A stretch of DNA of 64,000 nucleotides from Amphiura filiformis (Eukaryota; Echinodermata; Ophiuroidea; Amphilepidida; Amphiuridae): positions 1,135,001-1,199,000 of the forward strand of contig NC_092629.1 of assembly GCF_039555335.1 (NCBI RefSeq), given 5' to 3'. A program made the position numbers and the translations under genes. The notes below the pieces were generated by a model. That model did no database searches and was not told where the DNA came from. It worked only from the letters and a program-made list of their open reading frames with translations. This document shows positions 31,523-43,500 of this stretch, piece after piece (within the stretch, counting starts at the first letter, position 1; every line of letters begins with the position of its first letter).

Positions 31523-32660
31523 ATGTCAACTACTATAACTGTAATAAACCAAACCATCTTTGACCACATAAACAAGGAATTACAGTACAAATATGGAAGC
31601 CCGCAGATCAAGAAAAGACATGGCCTCATATACAGAGGTGTAATGCCTACAACTCTACAATCCATCACAATCACCTGCTATGCAAATAAAACAATATCAG
31701 TTCAAGGTAACCCACATGTAGACTGGGTTGAAACTATATTCCCCGATATTATATCAACTATAGTAGCTGTTGCAAATGAAATTCTTTCGTCATCTTCATC
31801 AACATCATCATCATCAACAGCGTCGTCTACAGTTAACTTTTCTTTGAATTATGACCATGATTTCCCACCATTACCAAAGTCAACTAGAGAAATCTCTACA
31901 CAAACTGAACTATGCATCACCTCAACCCAGGAAACACAAACTGAAAAGCAGACCATTACCACTACTACCAGTGCCAGTACACATGCTGTGCAAGTACCCA
32001 AGTCCACATCCCCACCTGAAAACAAATCAACTACGCCATCAGTTCCTCCTGTTACAACGTGCATGACTGCAAGTGTACCTACTTTCAACAGATTTGATAT
32101 CTTACATGTTGAAGAACCATTAGAACCATGCACCTCAACCCCAATCAAGTTATCTGCTCGCCCTCCCACTCCAAGGACTCCGCCCCTCCAACCATCTGCG
32201 CCACCTCTGTCACCAGAAAAGGAATCACGGCACGTGATCAAAACAGCATGCCCCTCACAACACCATGCAGGCCTACATCTATCTCAAGGATTCCAACTAT
32301 TATTAATGGACATGAACCAACAGCAACATCACAAGCAAATAGCCCTGTGGATGATCAGCCAAAGCCTACTGTGCACAAGCCTACAACTCCCCCGCGACGA
32401 AGGATGAATTGTAAAACTGTTTTAATATTAGGAGACTCTATTCCCAAACACCTCGATGGCAACAGAATGTCACGACGCTTCAATGTCATCAACTTATGTG
32501 TCAGTGGAACCAACTTCCATTATTGGATCAAACTTGCACCGATTTTGGTAAAAGAGTATGATGCATCATCTGTAATTTTACATTGTGGTACTAATAACAT
32601 TAAGTACTGCCTTGGCGATCGATGCATTGAACTTATGCAAGAACTTATTAAGGCGATTTA
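31523..32660 (+). pseudogene. LINE ORF1 (second copy of the CR1-like family), frameshifted and split
   Basis: It starts MSTTITV and shares with the ORF1 at 17324 the pattern IF..I..EL..KYG, VMP..LQSITITCYA and ISVQG. A Ser/Thr/Pro-rich linker with STQTEL and TQETQTE repeats follows. The frame changes at about 32225-32240. The SGNH esterase starts in the new frame: TVLILGDSIPKHL with the catalytic Ser in GDS, and VILHCGTNNI with the Gly/Asn block. At 32660 the frame is cut by an insertion. The esterase end resumes at 33886. No ORF2 follows, so this copy is incomplete. Confidence 0.85.
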
Positions 32661-33885
32661 ATACCCCGATTTTCATCAGTACCCATCTTCTTTTTTTTGT
32701 TGCAAATTTATAAAGTATATAAATATGTTCATCGTCTCATGTCCTGAACTTATAAAATATCTCTACATACAAAGTGGTTTTAAACCATTTTAGAAAATCA
32801 TTTTAGCCCTATATATTTTTTTGTTTACTGTATCATGGTAACTGAGATGTGTGTTTCATAACAAACCATAATTTATTCTATTGAACATGTCCAAGTAGAA
32901 TACATGAATAGAATACATTAAATCCTTTGTTATACTATCTATAGAAATATACTCACTGATTATAACACTGAATAAATTAAATAGGCATAAATAATCTCTT
33001 CCACATAGATAATTTAATACTACACCATGTATGTATCTTCTATAATATGTTGTTAGGAAAAGAGATTAAAAAAGGCTATAAGGTCAGGTTATATAGGTCA
33101 ATTGGTTCAGGTCAAATTCAGGCATCAATTTTGAATACATGTGATAGTCTGTGATATCATACATGTCATAATGAGGCATCAATTTTGATATTTTGTCTGT
33201 TACTGGATATATAATGGAAATGTGTGAGGTGGATATACTAAAATACCTTGGGATGTAAATGGTGAGTACAATTTAGATTGCCTAGTTGAGTTGGATTGGG
33301 CAAATAAATATAAAATAGTTACCAAAATCACAAAAATGAAGGTTACGGAAAACTACCTAATATGGTGGTATAGGTGAAAAAAAATACAATCTTTTTCAAC
33401 ATTGCTGTAGTGTGGTTGTGGCAACCTGTTACCTATGGCTTAATTAAGTTTCAGTGACATAGTGTTGCAAGTTCAAAATACAAAATATAGCTCGACATTG
33501 AAAATAGAAGCATTTTAACCGGTTCGTTTTTTGATAGTTGTGGAGCACCAAGTTCAGGAAGTCATAAAAGAAATCAGGGACCACTTATTCCCATTTTACA
33601 TATCAACATTATTTCCCTAATGTGTTAGCAACACATATCCAAAATTTTAACGAAATCCGTTGATAGTAAGCTTTCCAAAATGAAGTGAATTTAAATCATC
33701 AGTGATGTACCCCTTTTGGCTTCTATCTTCAAAAGCATGTAAGCTACATTGATACCGATGCCACCAATAAAACGAGAAGATTTGCCCCTTCATTTTGCAT
33801 ACCACTTTGTCCATTTTTTTGTAATTTCTTCACAAAATGCAAAAAATGCAAAAAAAAAAATCAACGGGTGTAGTACCCCCTTAAA
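32661..33885 (-). mobile_element. Non-coding DNA element inserted in LINE ORF1
   Basis: This 1.2-kb stretch separates the two parts of the esterase. Its right end, CGGGTGTAGTACCCCCTTAA, read on the minus strand begins TTAAGGGGGTACTACACCCG, a TTAA-led terminus. The left boundary is less clear (TTAATACCCCG). TTAAGGCGAT and TTAAAGCAAT at the two junctions are similar and may be a decayed target duplication. There is no coding frame. Confidence 0.6.
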
Positions 33886-34062
33886 GCAATCACTAATGTG
33901 AAGAGTGGTATCAGCATTGGTATATCCTCATTGACAATTCAAGGAAATAATGGACGATGTATTTGGATAAACGAATTCAACGCGCGACTGTTGAAAATCT
34001 GCAAAGAATTAAATTATGCTTATGTTAATAACTCAAATATAACAGTGTCTCATATAACACAC
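33886..34062 (+). pseudogene. SGNH esterase C-terminus of the interrupted LINE ORF1
   Basis: The frame reads SGISIG, NNGRCIWINEFNARLLKICK and YAYVNNSNI. This matches the late part of LINE SGNH esterases (R..IN.FN..L...C, Y..VDN..I). It follows on from TNNIKYCLG at 32600 if the insertion is left out. It is the best evidence that 32661-33885 is an insertion. Confidence 0.7.
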
Positions 34063-34083
34063 AACATTATTTTTCATACTTTT

Positions 34084-34119
34084 CACACTTTTCAGAGCCA
34101 CCGACTTGTCAAAAAGACA
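34084..34119 (+). terminator. Partial histone-type 3' stem-loop and downstream element
   Basis: CTTTTCAGAGCC followed by ACCG keeps the loop and 3' arm of the replication-dependent histone mRNA stem-loop. The 5' arm (expected GGCTC) reads CACAC. GTCAAAAAGACA about 10 bases further resembles the histone downstream element. No histone frame lies upstream. Confidence 0.5.
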
Positions 34120-34600
34120 TTTCATCTAAGGCTCGTTAATTTTCTGAAAGTGATCTCTACGACGTCCGGGTATGATAACGTCGACTTCTTGCATCCTTTT
34201 CGAAACGATACTGCCGGAGTGCTGGTACGCTTCGCAGTAGTAATTTACGGTGGCAAATTTGCAACTACATGCTTCCTAGGACCCTATTACGCCTTGAACA
34301 TTGCACGCTTCTTCATCTCAAGCTACTCTTGACAATATTTTCTTCAACGGACATAGATCTACACTTTGTTCTTCGTAAGATGGTAAATCCGATAATCCGT
34401 ATCTCTATACATCTACAATGTGAATATGAAAAGTGTAAATCGGTACGTAATTTTAGCTTTTATATTTTTACCTCGCTATTGAGCACAGCTCCATTTTTAT
34501 CTGCATATCGCATCGACTTATATCTGAACTATCACCACCGCTACATACAAGTCTTCGCTTTGCTCGAAATACTTTTGTCAGGCTAGTCTTGAAAACAAAC
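34120..34600. other. No gene recognised
   Basis: Several overlapping open frames but no histone or other known protein in any of them that I can identify. Bounded by the two histone-type stem-loops. Confidence 0.45.
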
Positions 34601-34635
34601 GGCTCTTTTCAGAGCCACCAGATCTTCAAAAGACT
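34601..34635 (+). terminator. Canonical histone mRNA 3' stem-loop
   Basis: GGCTCTTTTCAGAGCC followed by ACCA is an exact match to the metazoan histone pre-mRNA stem-loop bound by SLBP. CAAAAGAC, 10 bases downstream, could pair with U7 snRNA. No histone coding sequence is visible upstream on this strand, so it may mark a decayed histone unit or a repeat derived from one. Confidence 0.75.
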
Positions 34636-36435
34636 CTTCTCTCTCAACAAATAGCCTGTTTCGTATACAACTCTCCTTGCACAGCAATCGGGGATTCTAT
34701 TTGGAATATTTTAACTCTAGATAGTTCACATGCGATATCATTTTTACTGACATTGGAATTGTTGGCACTATACTGCATAGACTTTATGAATTATAATAGG
34801 CCTACTGTACAACAACCAAGGTTGTCTTTTCCGTCTCTAGGTATCGTTGTAAGCAAACTCACACCCTTTAATGTAGGCTAATCGATCAGCAGGCGCATTC
34901 AATTTATTTAAATGAAGCGCCTAAACTCAGACTTTAGACCCGCACAAGCGCACATTTGGGATACGCGAGAACAATGGTACCACTTTACACATGACTGCCC
35001 TTACACATGACTGTATTATGGTCACTTATTGATACTCGCCTGTTGTGCAAAGCGGTAATATGATACAAGATCAGTGACCAATTTAATGGCGGAACCCCTT
35101 TGTTCGAAACAGGCCTACCGTACCACTTTTATGAACAGCCGGCCGGAAAATCAAATCGGCATCAAAGGAACAAAGCATTACGTAATATATTTCCCCTCCT
35201 TTCTATCTCCAACCTCATTGGCTTTAATCCAACCATTTGGGCAGTCACAACACAGGTTGGTGCGCCGGGGACCTACCGTCGTTTTATCTTGTCAGTTTCT
35301 GTTTCCGTATCCGTTTCCGTTTTTGTAAGTCATTGTAATTCTGAAGTGGTAGTCTCCCAGATGTGACCAATCTTTTATTCTAGCCTTTTGTTAGTTACTG
35401 ATAATTTGAAGCTCGTGAATTTCAGTTTTCGCTTTGGTAAGTTATATTGATTTTTGACATAAAACCTTGAGTTGAGAGGTTGGGTGCAAATCTAGACAAA
35501 AGAAGAGTCTAAATTTTACGGTCCTAAATTCGCGGTAAATTGTACGGCTTCAATTGACTTGTGTTTGGTGTATATGCACTTACGCCTAGACGTAAGTGGC
35601 TCGTAAAAATAGTCTTGCATTGAAATATATACTAACCATGTTGCCAAGTTATAAACAAAAGTCTTTCATATTGGCGATGACACGAGCGTCTGAAATAGTC
35701 AAATATCTCCCAATGAGGCGCATGCACGTGGTAATCATGTTTTATATTGAAATGCAATGCAAAAGAATTGCACTGGAGCAAAGATAATGTATTCTATTCA
35801 TTCGTACCAATGGCAAGCTAATCTGATAAATGGTTGGGCCTATAGACGAATCCAAATCCACGCATTCCTACACCTGACTAGCAGCCTTTAGTTGGGTAGC
35901 CGTCGGCTACAATGCACCCAAAATGTGAAATGATTCGGCCTTGGCGGAAATTTTAAACTGCATTCCATCACCCGTTTTACACCTTCCGCGAAAACACAGG
36001 TAGACAAAAGAATGATTAAAGTTTACAACACAATAGGCCCTATTGTTCCCTTCGGCAAAACACACAACTTCTACATGGTCTATTCGCTGTTGAAGTGACA
36101 TAATAATCTGATTAACTACACCATATCAAGCGCTACAAACGGATGTACTTACGAACAAAAGGACTATGTATGAATAGATGCGACGGGATTACCTGCGGAA
36201 TTATCTCTATTGTATATATTATTCTATTAACCCTCCTCGTCCTTGCATCTTCTCTAGGTGTTAGGCGGCTGTTATTTGCACAATGGGGCGCTCAAAACAC
36301 CAGGTTGGTGCTAGCGGCGACCCAAAGATGGCCGACCAAAGCCTGACCATTACTTGGCTCGTTGGATTCGTCTATATGCAAGACTCGGGTTTATTTTAAA
36401 TGTTCATTTTTTTTTTCTTATTTTCAGTCATGGAT
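34636..36435. other. No gene seen
   Basis: Mixed unique DNA. A short run of TTTCCGTATCCGTTTCCGTT lies at 35297-35322. No supported frame. Confidence 0.5.
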
Positions 36436-36439
36436 CATA

Positions 36440-36605
36440 ATGATTTCGCAAGGGAGGGGGAGGGAGGGAGGGGATACTTGAGACTGAACAAGTGAGAGTG
36501 GGAAGGGGCGAGGAAGAAAGAGAGGAGAGGGAGTGACGGATAGACTAGAGAGAGAAGCGACCGGGGAGAGAGTGGGGAGACTGATCATGGGGGGGGGGGG
36601 GGATG
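36440..36605 (+). repeat. Purine-rich (GA/G) tract with G-run
   Basis: Nearly pure purine for about 165 bases (GGGAGGGGGAGGGAGGGAGG at the left), with an unbroken run of about 13 G near 36590. It could form G-quadruplex or triplex DNA. The Pro/Ser-rich open frame on the minus strand here is a composition artefact. Confidence 0.85.
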
Positions 36606-36782
36606 AAGCAAAATAGGGAGATATACATTGATACGAGGGAAGGGCAGCACTGCGGTCCTTCACAGGTGCATTGGGGTGCGACATGCTCATAAGCGGACCT
36701 TTAGTGATTTTAAACGTTTTTACAGAAAAAAACCTCTTTTGTTAACAAAACAAAAACAGATTTATTACAATTGAAATTCTAC

Positions 36783-36823
36783 CAGGGTTCGAACACACAA
36801 CCTTTGGATTGACAGTCAAGACC
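36783..36823 (-). repeat. tRNA-like sequence, B-box part (interrupted by hAT element)
   Basis: On the minus strand CTGTCAATCCAAAGG and GTGTTCGAACCCTGG give an anticodon-loop-like CTGTCAA (GTC, Asp-type) and a B-box. The A-box half (GTTGTGGTGTAGGG) is at 39709-39745, on the far side of the transposon. Pairing of the stems is imperfect, so this is a SINE head or pseudogene. Confidence 0.55.
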
Positions 36824-37047
36824 CAGTGGCGTAACTTTGGGTCAGGGTGCCCGGGGCGAAAGTAGTTCGGGTGCCCCTGACCAAGGGTGTGCATGGTGCA
36901 GAGCTAATCAATTTTAGTATTGAAAGCCTACCTACCGAATAACTTTAAGTGTTTCAGATTAAATTTATATATTTCATGTTTCAATGCAGTTCATGTTAAT
37001 AAAACGAAATGTTTTCATATTCTTCAATGTCTTTACTTTTGAAGACT

Positions 37048-37821
37048 CCCCAGCAAACACAAAAACGTTTTAAAAACGTTTTAAATAACTTATATTTTGG
37101 GATTTGGTTTAGGTTCAAAAGGTTTCAATAACATTAAAAAGTCGGGTTATATAAAGGTCATGAAAACCAAAAATGTTTTGTATGAAAACACACTGCAACA
37201 ATTTTTGTAAATGTTTTCAAAACGATATTGTAATCTATTTTTGGAAACATTTTTTGCAAAATATTTTGGCAACAATACTGTGTAGACTTTCAGTCATCTG
37301 GGATTTGATCAATTAGTAGATAATTAAATCTGGTCAACCAGAAAAACTCACTTTTTGGTCAACACTTAAAATAACATTATGTTTAAAATATTTGCACTCA
37401 GCAAACGCAGAAATGTTCTTGAAATGTCTTTTTCAAAACGTTTTAATAACATTTAAATGTCGGGTTATATAAAGGTCATGAAATCGTTTTTAAAACGTTA
37501 TTGCAAATATTTTGGGCAAACATTTTTGCAAAATATTTTGTCAACCAAAAAATAACATTCTGTTTAAAATGTTTAGTATCAAGTTTTCAAAAATGTTTTT
37601 GGCATGTTATCAAAACGTTTTATACCCTTCATAACCCGACATTTAAACGTTTTCTGTAAAACATTTTGTGTTTAATGGGCAGTAAGTTATCAATAATGTT
37701 TTTCAATGTTATGAAAACGTTTTATACCCATTTTATACCCTTTATATAACCCGACATTTAAACATTAATTTTTCGGATAACCTTTTCCGAATGATGTCGA
37801 AAACGTTTTGTGTTTGCTGGG
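37048..37821. mobile_element. MITE with CCCAGCAAACAC termini and AACGTTTT repeats
   Basis: The left end CCCAGCAAACACAAAAACGT is matched in inverted form by ACGTTTTGTGTTTGCTGGG at the right. The interior repeats AACGTTTT, GTCGGGTTATATAAAGG and AAAATATTTTG many times in both orientations. It is non-coding. Confidence 0.85.
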
Positions 37822-37971
37822 TCGTCACTATAGCTGCAGTGACGTAGCATGTGATGCCAAGGGACAAGAATACACAATACCCCGTCTTCCGAAAACAATT
37901 GCGTGCGGGCAAATTGGGTATTTAATCAAGTTGAATTTAGGTCTTTAAAATGACAATTTATATCAACATCG

Positions 37972-39440
37972 GAAGATACGCCGAAGTTTTATGGACTTCC
38001 AAAAATCCATAAAGCGAACGTTCCACTCCGTCCTATTGTGTCGTGCATTGGTTCAATATCATACAATGTAGCCAGACTTGTCGCGGATATTATTGGTCCT
38101 TTAGCTGGTAAGACGCAACACCATCTTAAGAACTCACAGGAATTAGTGGATAAGCTTAGTGGAATTAGGTTAGATGACAATGAAGTGTTAGTCTCGTACG
38201 ATGTCTCGGCATAACCGGTTGAAGAATGATACTTCTCTCGCGGAACGCTCAACACTCAACCCTGACCAGATCATTGAACTGTTAACTTTTTGCTTGAAAA
38301 CAACCTACTTCCAGTTCAATGAGTGTTTTTACCAACAGCAAGAGGGGGCGGGCGGCGATGGGCTCCCCGGTTTCACCTATCGTGGCAAACCTATTCATGG
38401 AGGACTTTGAGCAACGGGCCATTAACACCGCTCCTCACAAGCCGAAGATCTGGTATCGTTACGTTGATGATACCCTCACGGTAATGCATAAAGATCACGT
38501 GAATGAGTTCACCGAACATATCAACAGGGTGAACAAAGCCATAAAGTTCACCATCGAAAGAGAGGAGAACTGCTCCTTAGCTATGCTGGACACTAAGATC
38601 CGTAGACATCCGGATGGCTCATTGTCGTGTGTGGTGTACAGGAAACCGACCCACACGGATCAATATTTAAACTTTAGATCCCACCACCCCCTCCAGCATA
38701 AGTTAGGCGTTGTGAGAACACTCACGTACAGAGCCAATACCATCATCACGCGGGATGATGACAAACAACAAGAACTCATTCACATTCAAGACAGCCTCCA
38801 GAAATGTGGATACGAGCCTTGGGTGTTTAATGTAAGTGACAATAAGCAACAAGACCTTCAGAAAGCGAAGAACAAAAATAGACCACCTGCCAAGGGTAAT
38901 GTAGTCCTCCCTTACATCCAGGGGGTGTCGGAGACAATGGCTCGCTTATTCCAAGCTAAAGGCATCAGGACTCATTACAAACCCGTGAATTCCATCCGGA
39001 AACATGTGGTAGCGCCAAAGGACAAGACCAAAACAGATCAAAGATCTGGCACAGTCTATCACATAACTTGTGATGACTGCGACGCGGCATATGTCGGTAA
39101 ATCGAAACGCTCACTGAAAGCTAGGTTAGCTGAGCACCGAAGACCTAGTAGTACCTCCTCCCCTGTGGCCCAAAATGTCAAAGCGTCCAAACACACCATC
39201 GACTGGAACAATGTCAAAGTATTGGATCAGGACTCTAACTGGTACAACAGAGGAGTGAGGGAAGCTGTTAACATCCACAGACACCCCAGCAACCTGAACA
39301 AGGACAAGGGACGACACGACCTGGCACCCGTCTACCGGAACATCCTGTCACATGACGTTGTTGACAACAACTCGTCATGTGACACTCATCAAGATCAATA
39401 ACATCAGTTTGAAAAAGGCTTAGCGACCGCAAGCCGAAAG
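37972..39440 (+). pseudogene. Penelope-like RT and GIY-YIG endonuclease, 5'-truncated
   Basis: The frame starts inside the RT: PKFYGLPKIHK, VPLRPIVSCIGS and EVLVSYDVS (motif A). There is a frame change near 38213 (LNPDQIIELLTF and LKTTYFQFNECFYQQ lie in another frame) and another near 38345. AAMGSPVSPIVANLFMEDFE and the catalytic YVDDTLTV follow. After a linker, the GIY-YIG nuclease reads VYHITCDDC, YVGKSKRSLKARLAEH and W..V..LD, and ends at 39401. RT plus C-terminal GIY-YIG is specific to Penelope-like elements. About 200 N-terminal residues are missing. Confidence 0.92.
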
Positions 39441-39924
39441 CTCACGTAAGTGAACATTTTTGTTGTGAGAATAGTCATAAATTCATCAATATGACAATTT
39501 ATATGTTGCAAAGCGCGCGAAAAGTTTGTGTGGAAGGGGCACCCAACTGAAGAGTAATTCAATGCATGGTGGGTAAAGGTTTCCACTTCTTTCCTATAAC
39601 AAAGCATTATCGTGTCAAATGCAATCCAGGCTTGGGTGTCCCTAGGCCCTTAGCCCGGGTGCCCGGGGGCGCGCCCCCCCCCCAGAGCCCATAGGAGTTA
39701 CGCCACTGTCAAGACCCTACACCACAACGCTATGAAAATGCCAGAAATGCGTTTGTTCATCATACGGATTAATAAAGCACACACGACATACTACAGGGTG
39801 TAACAATAAAATTTATACAATTGCATTTTGACTTCATCCATAAAATTGACCACTCGTAAGGATACTCTGCTGTATGTTACTGATTATTCAAGCATACACA
39901 GAAACAAATCCTGGGCCTATTGAC

Positions 39925-40581
39925 TTAATGTGTGACATTTGCAACATACCCGGCCTGTGATCCATCAAGCCAGAGAATTATCATTTGTGATGATTGTACT
40001 AGCCATTATCACACAGACTGCATCTCGATGCCAAGTCAATTGCAAAATATTTTAGACAGACAGTTTCTCTCTGGAAAGTTCTAACAACTACGAGGTACTT
40101 TCATCTCTCACTGATGGCAACTAAACATCCTTGCATGACATTAGTGATCCTGGTTCACCTCTGGATACATCATCACCCAAGAAACCCAAGGTGTCCCTCA
40201 AAGTCTTAAATGTTAACTTCTAGAGTATTCAGGCCAAGAAAGCTAGCTTTTTGAATGTTATTGACTCTCTCAACCCAGATGTAATAATTGGCAGTGAAAC
40301 ATGGATAAACCCAGACATTTCTAACGCTGAAATCCTACCACCTGATTACACCACTTATCGAAGAGATCGTTCTGATGGATATGGCGGTGTCCTCCTGTCT
40401 ATTAAATCAGATCTGATCAGTCAAGAAATAGACATGGGTTCAGAAAGTTCTTGCAAATTTATTGCAGCCAAAGTTGAACTTACCAGCAAAGATCCCCTGA
40501 TCATATGTTCAGCCTATAGACCACCTAATGATAGTGAAGAAAACGCATTCAAGCTGTGGTCTACCATCTCTGAATTAAACA
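39925..40581 (+). pseudogene. LINE fragment: PHD finger and AP endonuclease
   Basis: A PHD-like finger (ICNIP, IICDDCTSHYHTDCISMP) at about 39935-40055 is followed after a frame change by an endonuclease at 40200-40581: LNVNF, IIGSETWINPD, YRRDRSDGYGGVLLSI, SAYRPPND. It stops abruptly within the endonuclease. PHD plus endonuclease matches the ORF2 layout of the CR1-like LINE at 11420-17743, but the sequence is clearly diverged. Confidence 0.75.
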
Positions 40582-40584
40582 TTA

Positions 40585-43500
40585 CTGAGAAGCGACGCGG
40601 CTGTCGTGCAGGTGTTAACAAGTCCCGCAATATCGAAACATCTCATATTAACAGAAAAACACATCAAAAAGCTAGAACTGTCAATTTGCTCAATGTACAG
40701 GGTGTTCCAAAACAAAACCCGTGTTCGCCGTCTACTAAATATGTCCGTTTGGAATGTTCGGTCCATGAAAGCTCCTGCTAAGGCTCCATCAATTATTGAC
40801 TTTGTTATATCTAACAAGCTCGATATCCTTGCAATAGTTGAGAGCTGGCTAAAACCTGATCATGCTAAAAATAACCGTCTGTTATCAGACCTGGAAAACG
40901 CTCTTCCGGATCATGAATTCCACCATATTCCACGGTTGACCAGAGGTGGAGGCGGCGTTGGCGTTTTGCTTCGGAAAGGCTTCAAGATCATTGTCAATAC
41001 ACCACCTAGTTTCGAATCATTCGAGCATATAGATTTGACTGTTTCCTCAAACTCTTCGGCGGCTGTTCGCCTGTTGACCATTTACAGACCACCACCATCT
41101 AAAGTGAATAAACTGAGTTCTGGTTTGTTCTTCACTGAGTTTTCCACGCTTGTATAATCTGTGTCTACTATAACTACTCCCGTTGTGATCGGTGGTGACT
41201 TTAACGTGCATATGGATGTTCACGATGATCGCGATGCAATCACTATGAGAGATCTTCTTGAGTCCAGTTCTCTTGAGCAGCATGTCCTGGTCCCAACTCA
41301 TAAGAATGGTCATTTGCTCGATCTTCTCATCACACAGACTTCTGATTCAATCGCTTCTGACATCAAGGTGGACGCGAGTTTGCCTTCTGATCACGCCGCA
41401 GTGAAATGTCTTCTGAATATGTCACGACCACCTGCCACCAAACGGACTGTGACATTCCGTAAGCTGCGCGAAATCCAACTTGAAGATTTCAAACAGGATA
41501 TTGTTAGTTCGACTGTGGTTACCGATCCCAAGGACGAAATTGATTCGCTTTGTACACAATTTGACACCGTTATGTCTGGACTCCTAGAACGCCATGCTCC
41601 GGAGCAAACTAAGTGCATCACTTTAAGACCTCATGCGCCATGGTACTCCGACGAGCTCCGTGCTGCTAAGCGTGAAAAGCGTCGATGTGAGCGTCAATAT
41701 GTAAAATCTGGCCTGACAGTTCATAAGCAGATATTTCGTGATGCATGTAATAACTACAAAGATCTCTTGGATACGGCTAAGACTAACTATCATAAGTCTA
41801 AGCTCTCCAACCTTGATAGTCGCCAGCTCTTCCGCGAAGTAGACAAACTTTGCTCGTCCAACACTTCTAAGAAACTTCCTTCTCATGATAATGAAGAGCA
41901 ACTCGCTAACGACTTCGCCGACTTCTTTCGTGATAAAATTGAGCGTGTAAAGGACAAGCTAGATAACACCTCGCGTACGGACTCCACTCCTGAAACACCT
42001 CTGCATCAATCGACCTTCTGCGAATTCGCTAGGGTATCTGAGGAACAGGTGCGAACTATCGTGATGAAAGCTCCATCGTCGTCTTGCCAATCAGACTGTA
42101 TTCCGACCTGGCTGTTAAAGGCGTGTCTTCCTGAGCTTCTGCCGTGTATCACTAAGATCGTCAATCTGTCGCTGCAATCGGGAACGTTTCCATCTTCCTA
42201 TAAAATTGCGCGTGTGACACCATTGATAAAGAAGGTTGGCAAAGATCCGGAAGATCTCAGCAATTATACATGTAGGCCAATATCCAACCTGAAATTTCTC
42301 TCTAAGGTGGTTGAGCGTGCAGTAGTGACACAGGTGCAAGACTTATGCAGGAAAACGGTCTCTATGGGAAGTTGCAATCCGCGTATAGGAAGTGCCATTC
42401 TACAGAAACTGCTTTACTCCGTGTGCACAACGACATTCTTCGTGCACTGGACTGTCATAGAAAAGTTGTGCTTGTTCTGCTTGATCTCTCGGCCGCCTTC
42501 GACACTGTTGACCATCACATCCGTCTGAGGCGGCTGAGGGATCGCTATGGCATCCGCGATAGTGTGCTACAGTGGTTTGAAAGCTACCTATCTGATCGCA
42601 AGCAATATGTTGCTGTAGGTGATAGTTCCTCTGCCAATCACGTCCTTCACTGTGGTGTTCCTCAGGGGTCAGTGAGCGGCCCTTTTGACTTCACCATATA
42701 TTCTGCTCCGTTAGAGGATGTTATCGCTGGTGATGATAATGTTGACGCGATGTTCTACGCTGATGACAGTCAGATGTATGTTGACTTTACACTGGAAGAA
42801 ATGCCTGGCCAGTTGAGTAGGCTAGAAAATTGCGCTCGCAATGTAAAATCCTGGACAACGTGCAATAATCTTCTGTTGAATGACACCAAAACAGAAATTG
42901 TTCATATGTCGTCACGCACTCGAAAGATACGCCATCGATTTCATCTCTTATCATAGGCCAGTCACAAGTTAGCATCGTCAAGGAAGCCAGAAATCTTGGT
43001 GTCGCAATGGACAATCACATGACTCTTACAACTCACGTTAAAAATGTATGCCGCTCTGCTTGCCATGCCATCCACAAGATTGGCCTGATTCGGAAGTATA
43101 TTGACAGATCAACAGCCGAACGCCTTGTCCATGCCTTTGTGACCTCGCGTCTGGATGCCAACAACAGCCTTCTCTATGGACTTCCTGCTACAACTCTCGC
43201 AAAACGTCAACGTGTTCAAAACTGTGCTATCCGCCTTGTTACCTGTGCCAAGAAAGACTGCAACATCACCTCTCTTCGCCGTGAGCTTCACTGGCTTCCA
43301 ATCAAGGATCGTATCGTCTTCAAACTTCTTCTCCTCACATAAGTCTCTTCATGGTATGGCACCATCTTACATCTCTGATCTCATCAAAGTTCATGTTCCC
43401 CAACGCACTCTTCGGTCTAACTCAAAACTTCTTCTTAATGTGCCGCCCAGTCGCGAGGTTTCGACGGCCTACTATGGTGAAAGGGCGAACTTTGTGGAAC

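Larger units (their letters stand above)
36824..39708. mobile_element. hAT-type DNA transposon (non-autonomous) with 8-bp TSD
   Basis: The termini are CAGTGGCGTAACT and its complement AGTTACGCCACTG. TCAAGACC is duplicated exactly at 36816-36823 and 39709-39716. CAGTGGCG ends plus an 8-bp duplication are diagnostic of hAT. Subterminal GC-rich GGTGCCCGGGG motifs are mirrored by GCCCGGGTGCCCGGGGGC at the right. No hAT transposase frame is present. The interior holds a MITE and a Penelope-like fragment, which may be later insertions or captured cargo. Confidence 0.9.

Noticed and set aside
34269..34586. A histone or other gene ending at the 34601 stem-loop
   Set aside because: The open frames here have no histone sequence or any other domain I recognise.
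36424..36690. Pro/Ser-rich minus-strand protein
   Set aside because: Composition artefact of the purine tract.
39410..39445. Functional hammerhead ribozyme
   Set aside because: Only the stem II/GAAA part is present; the CTGATGA core is missing.
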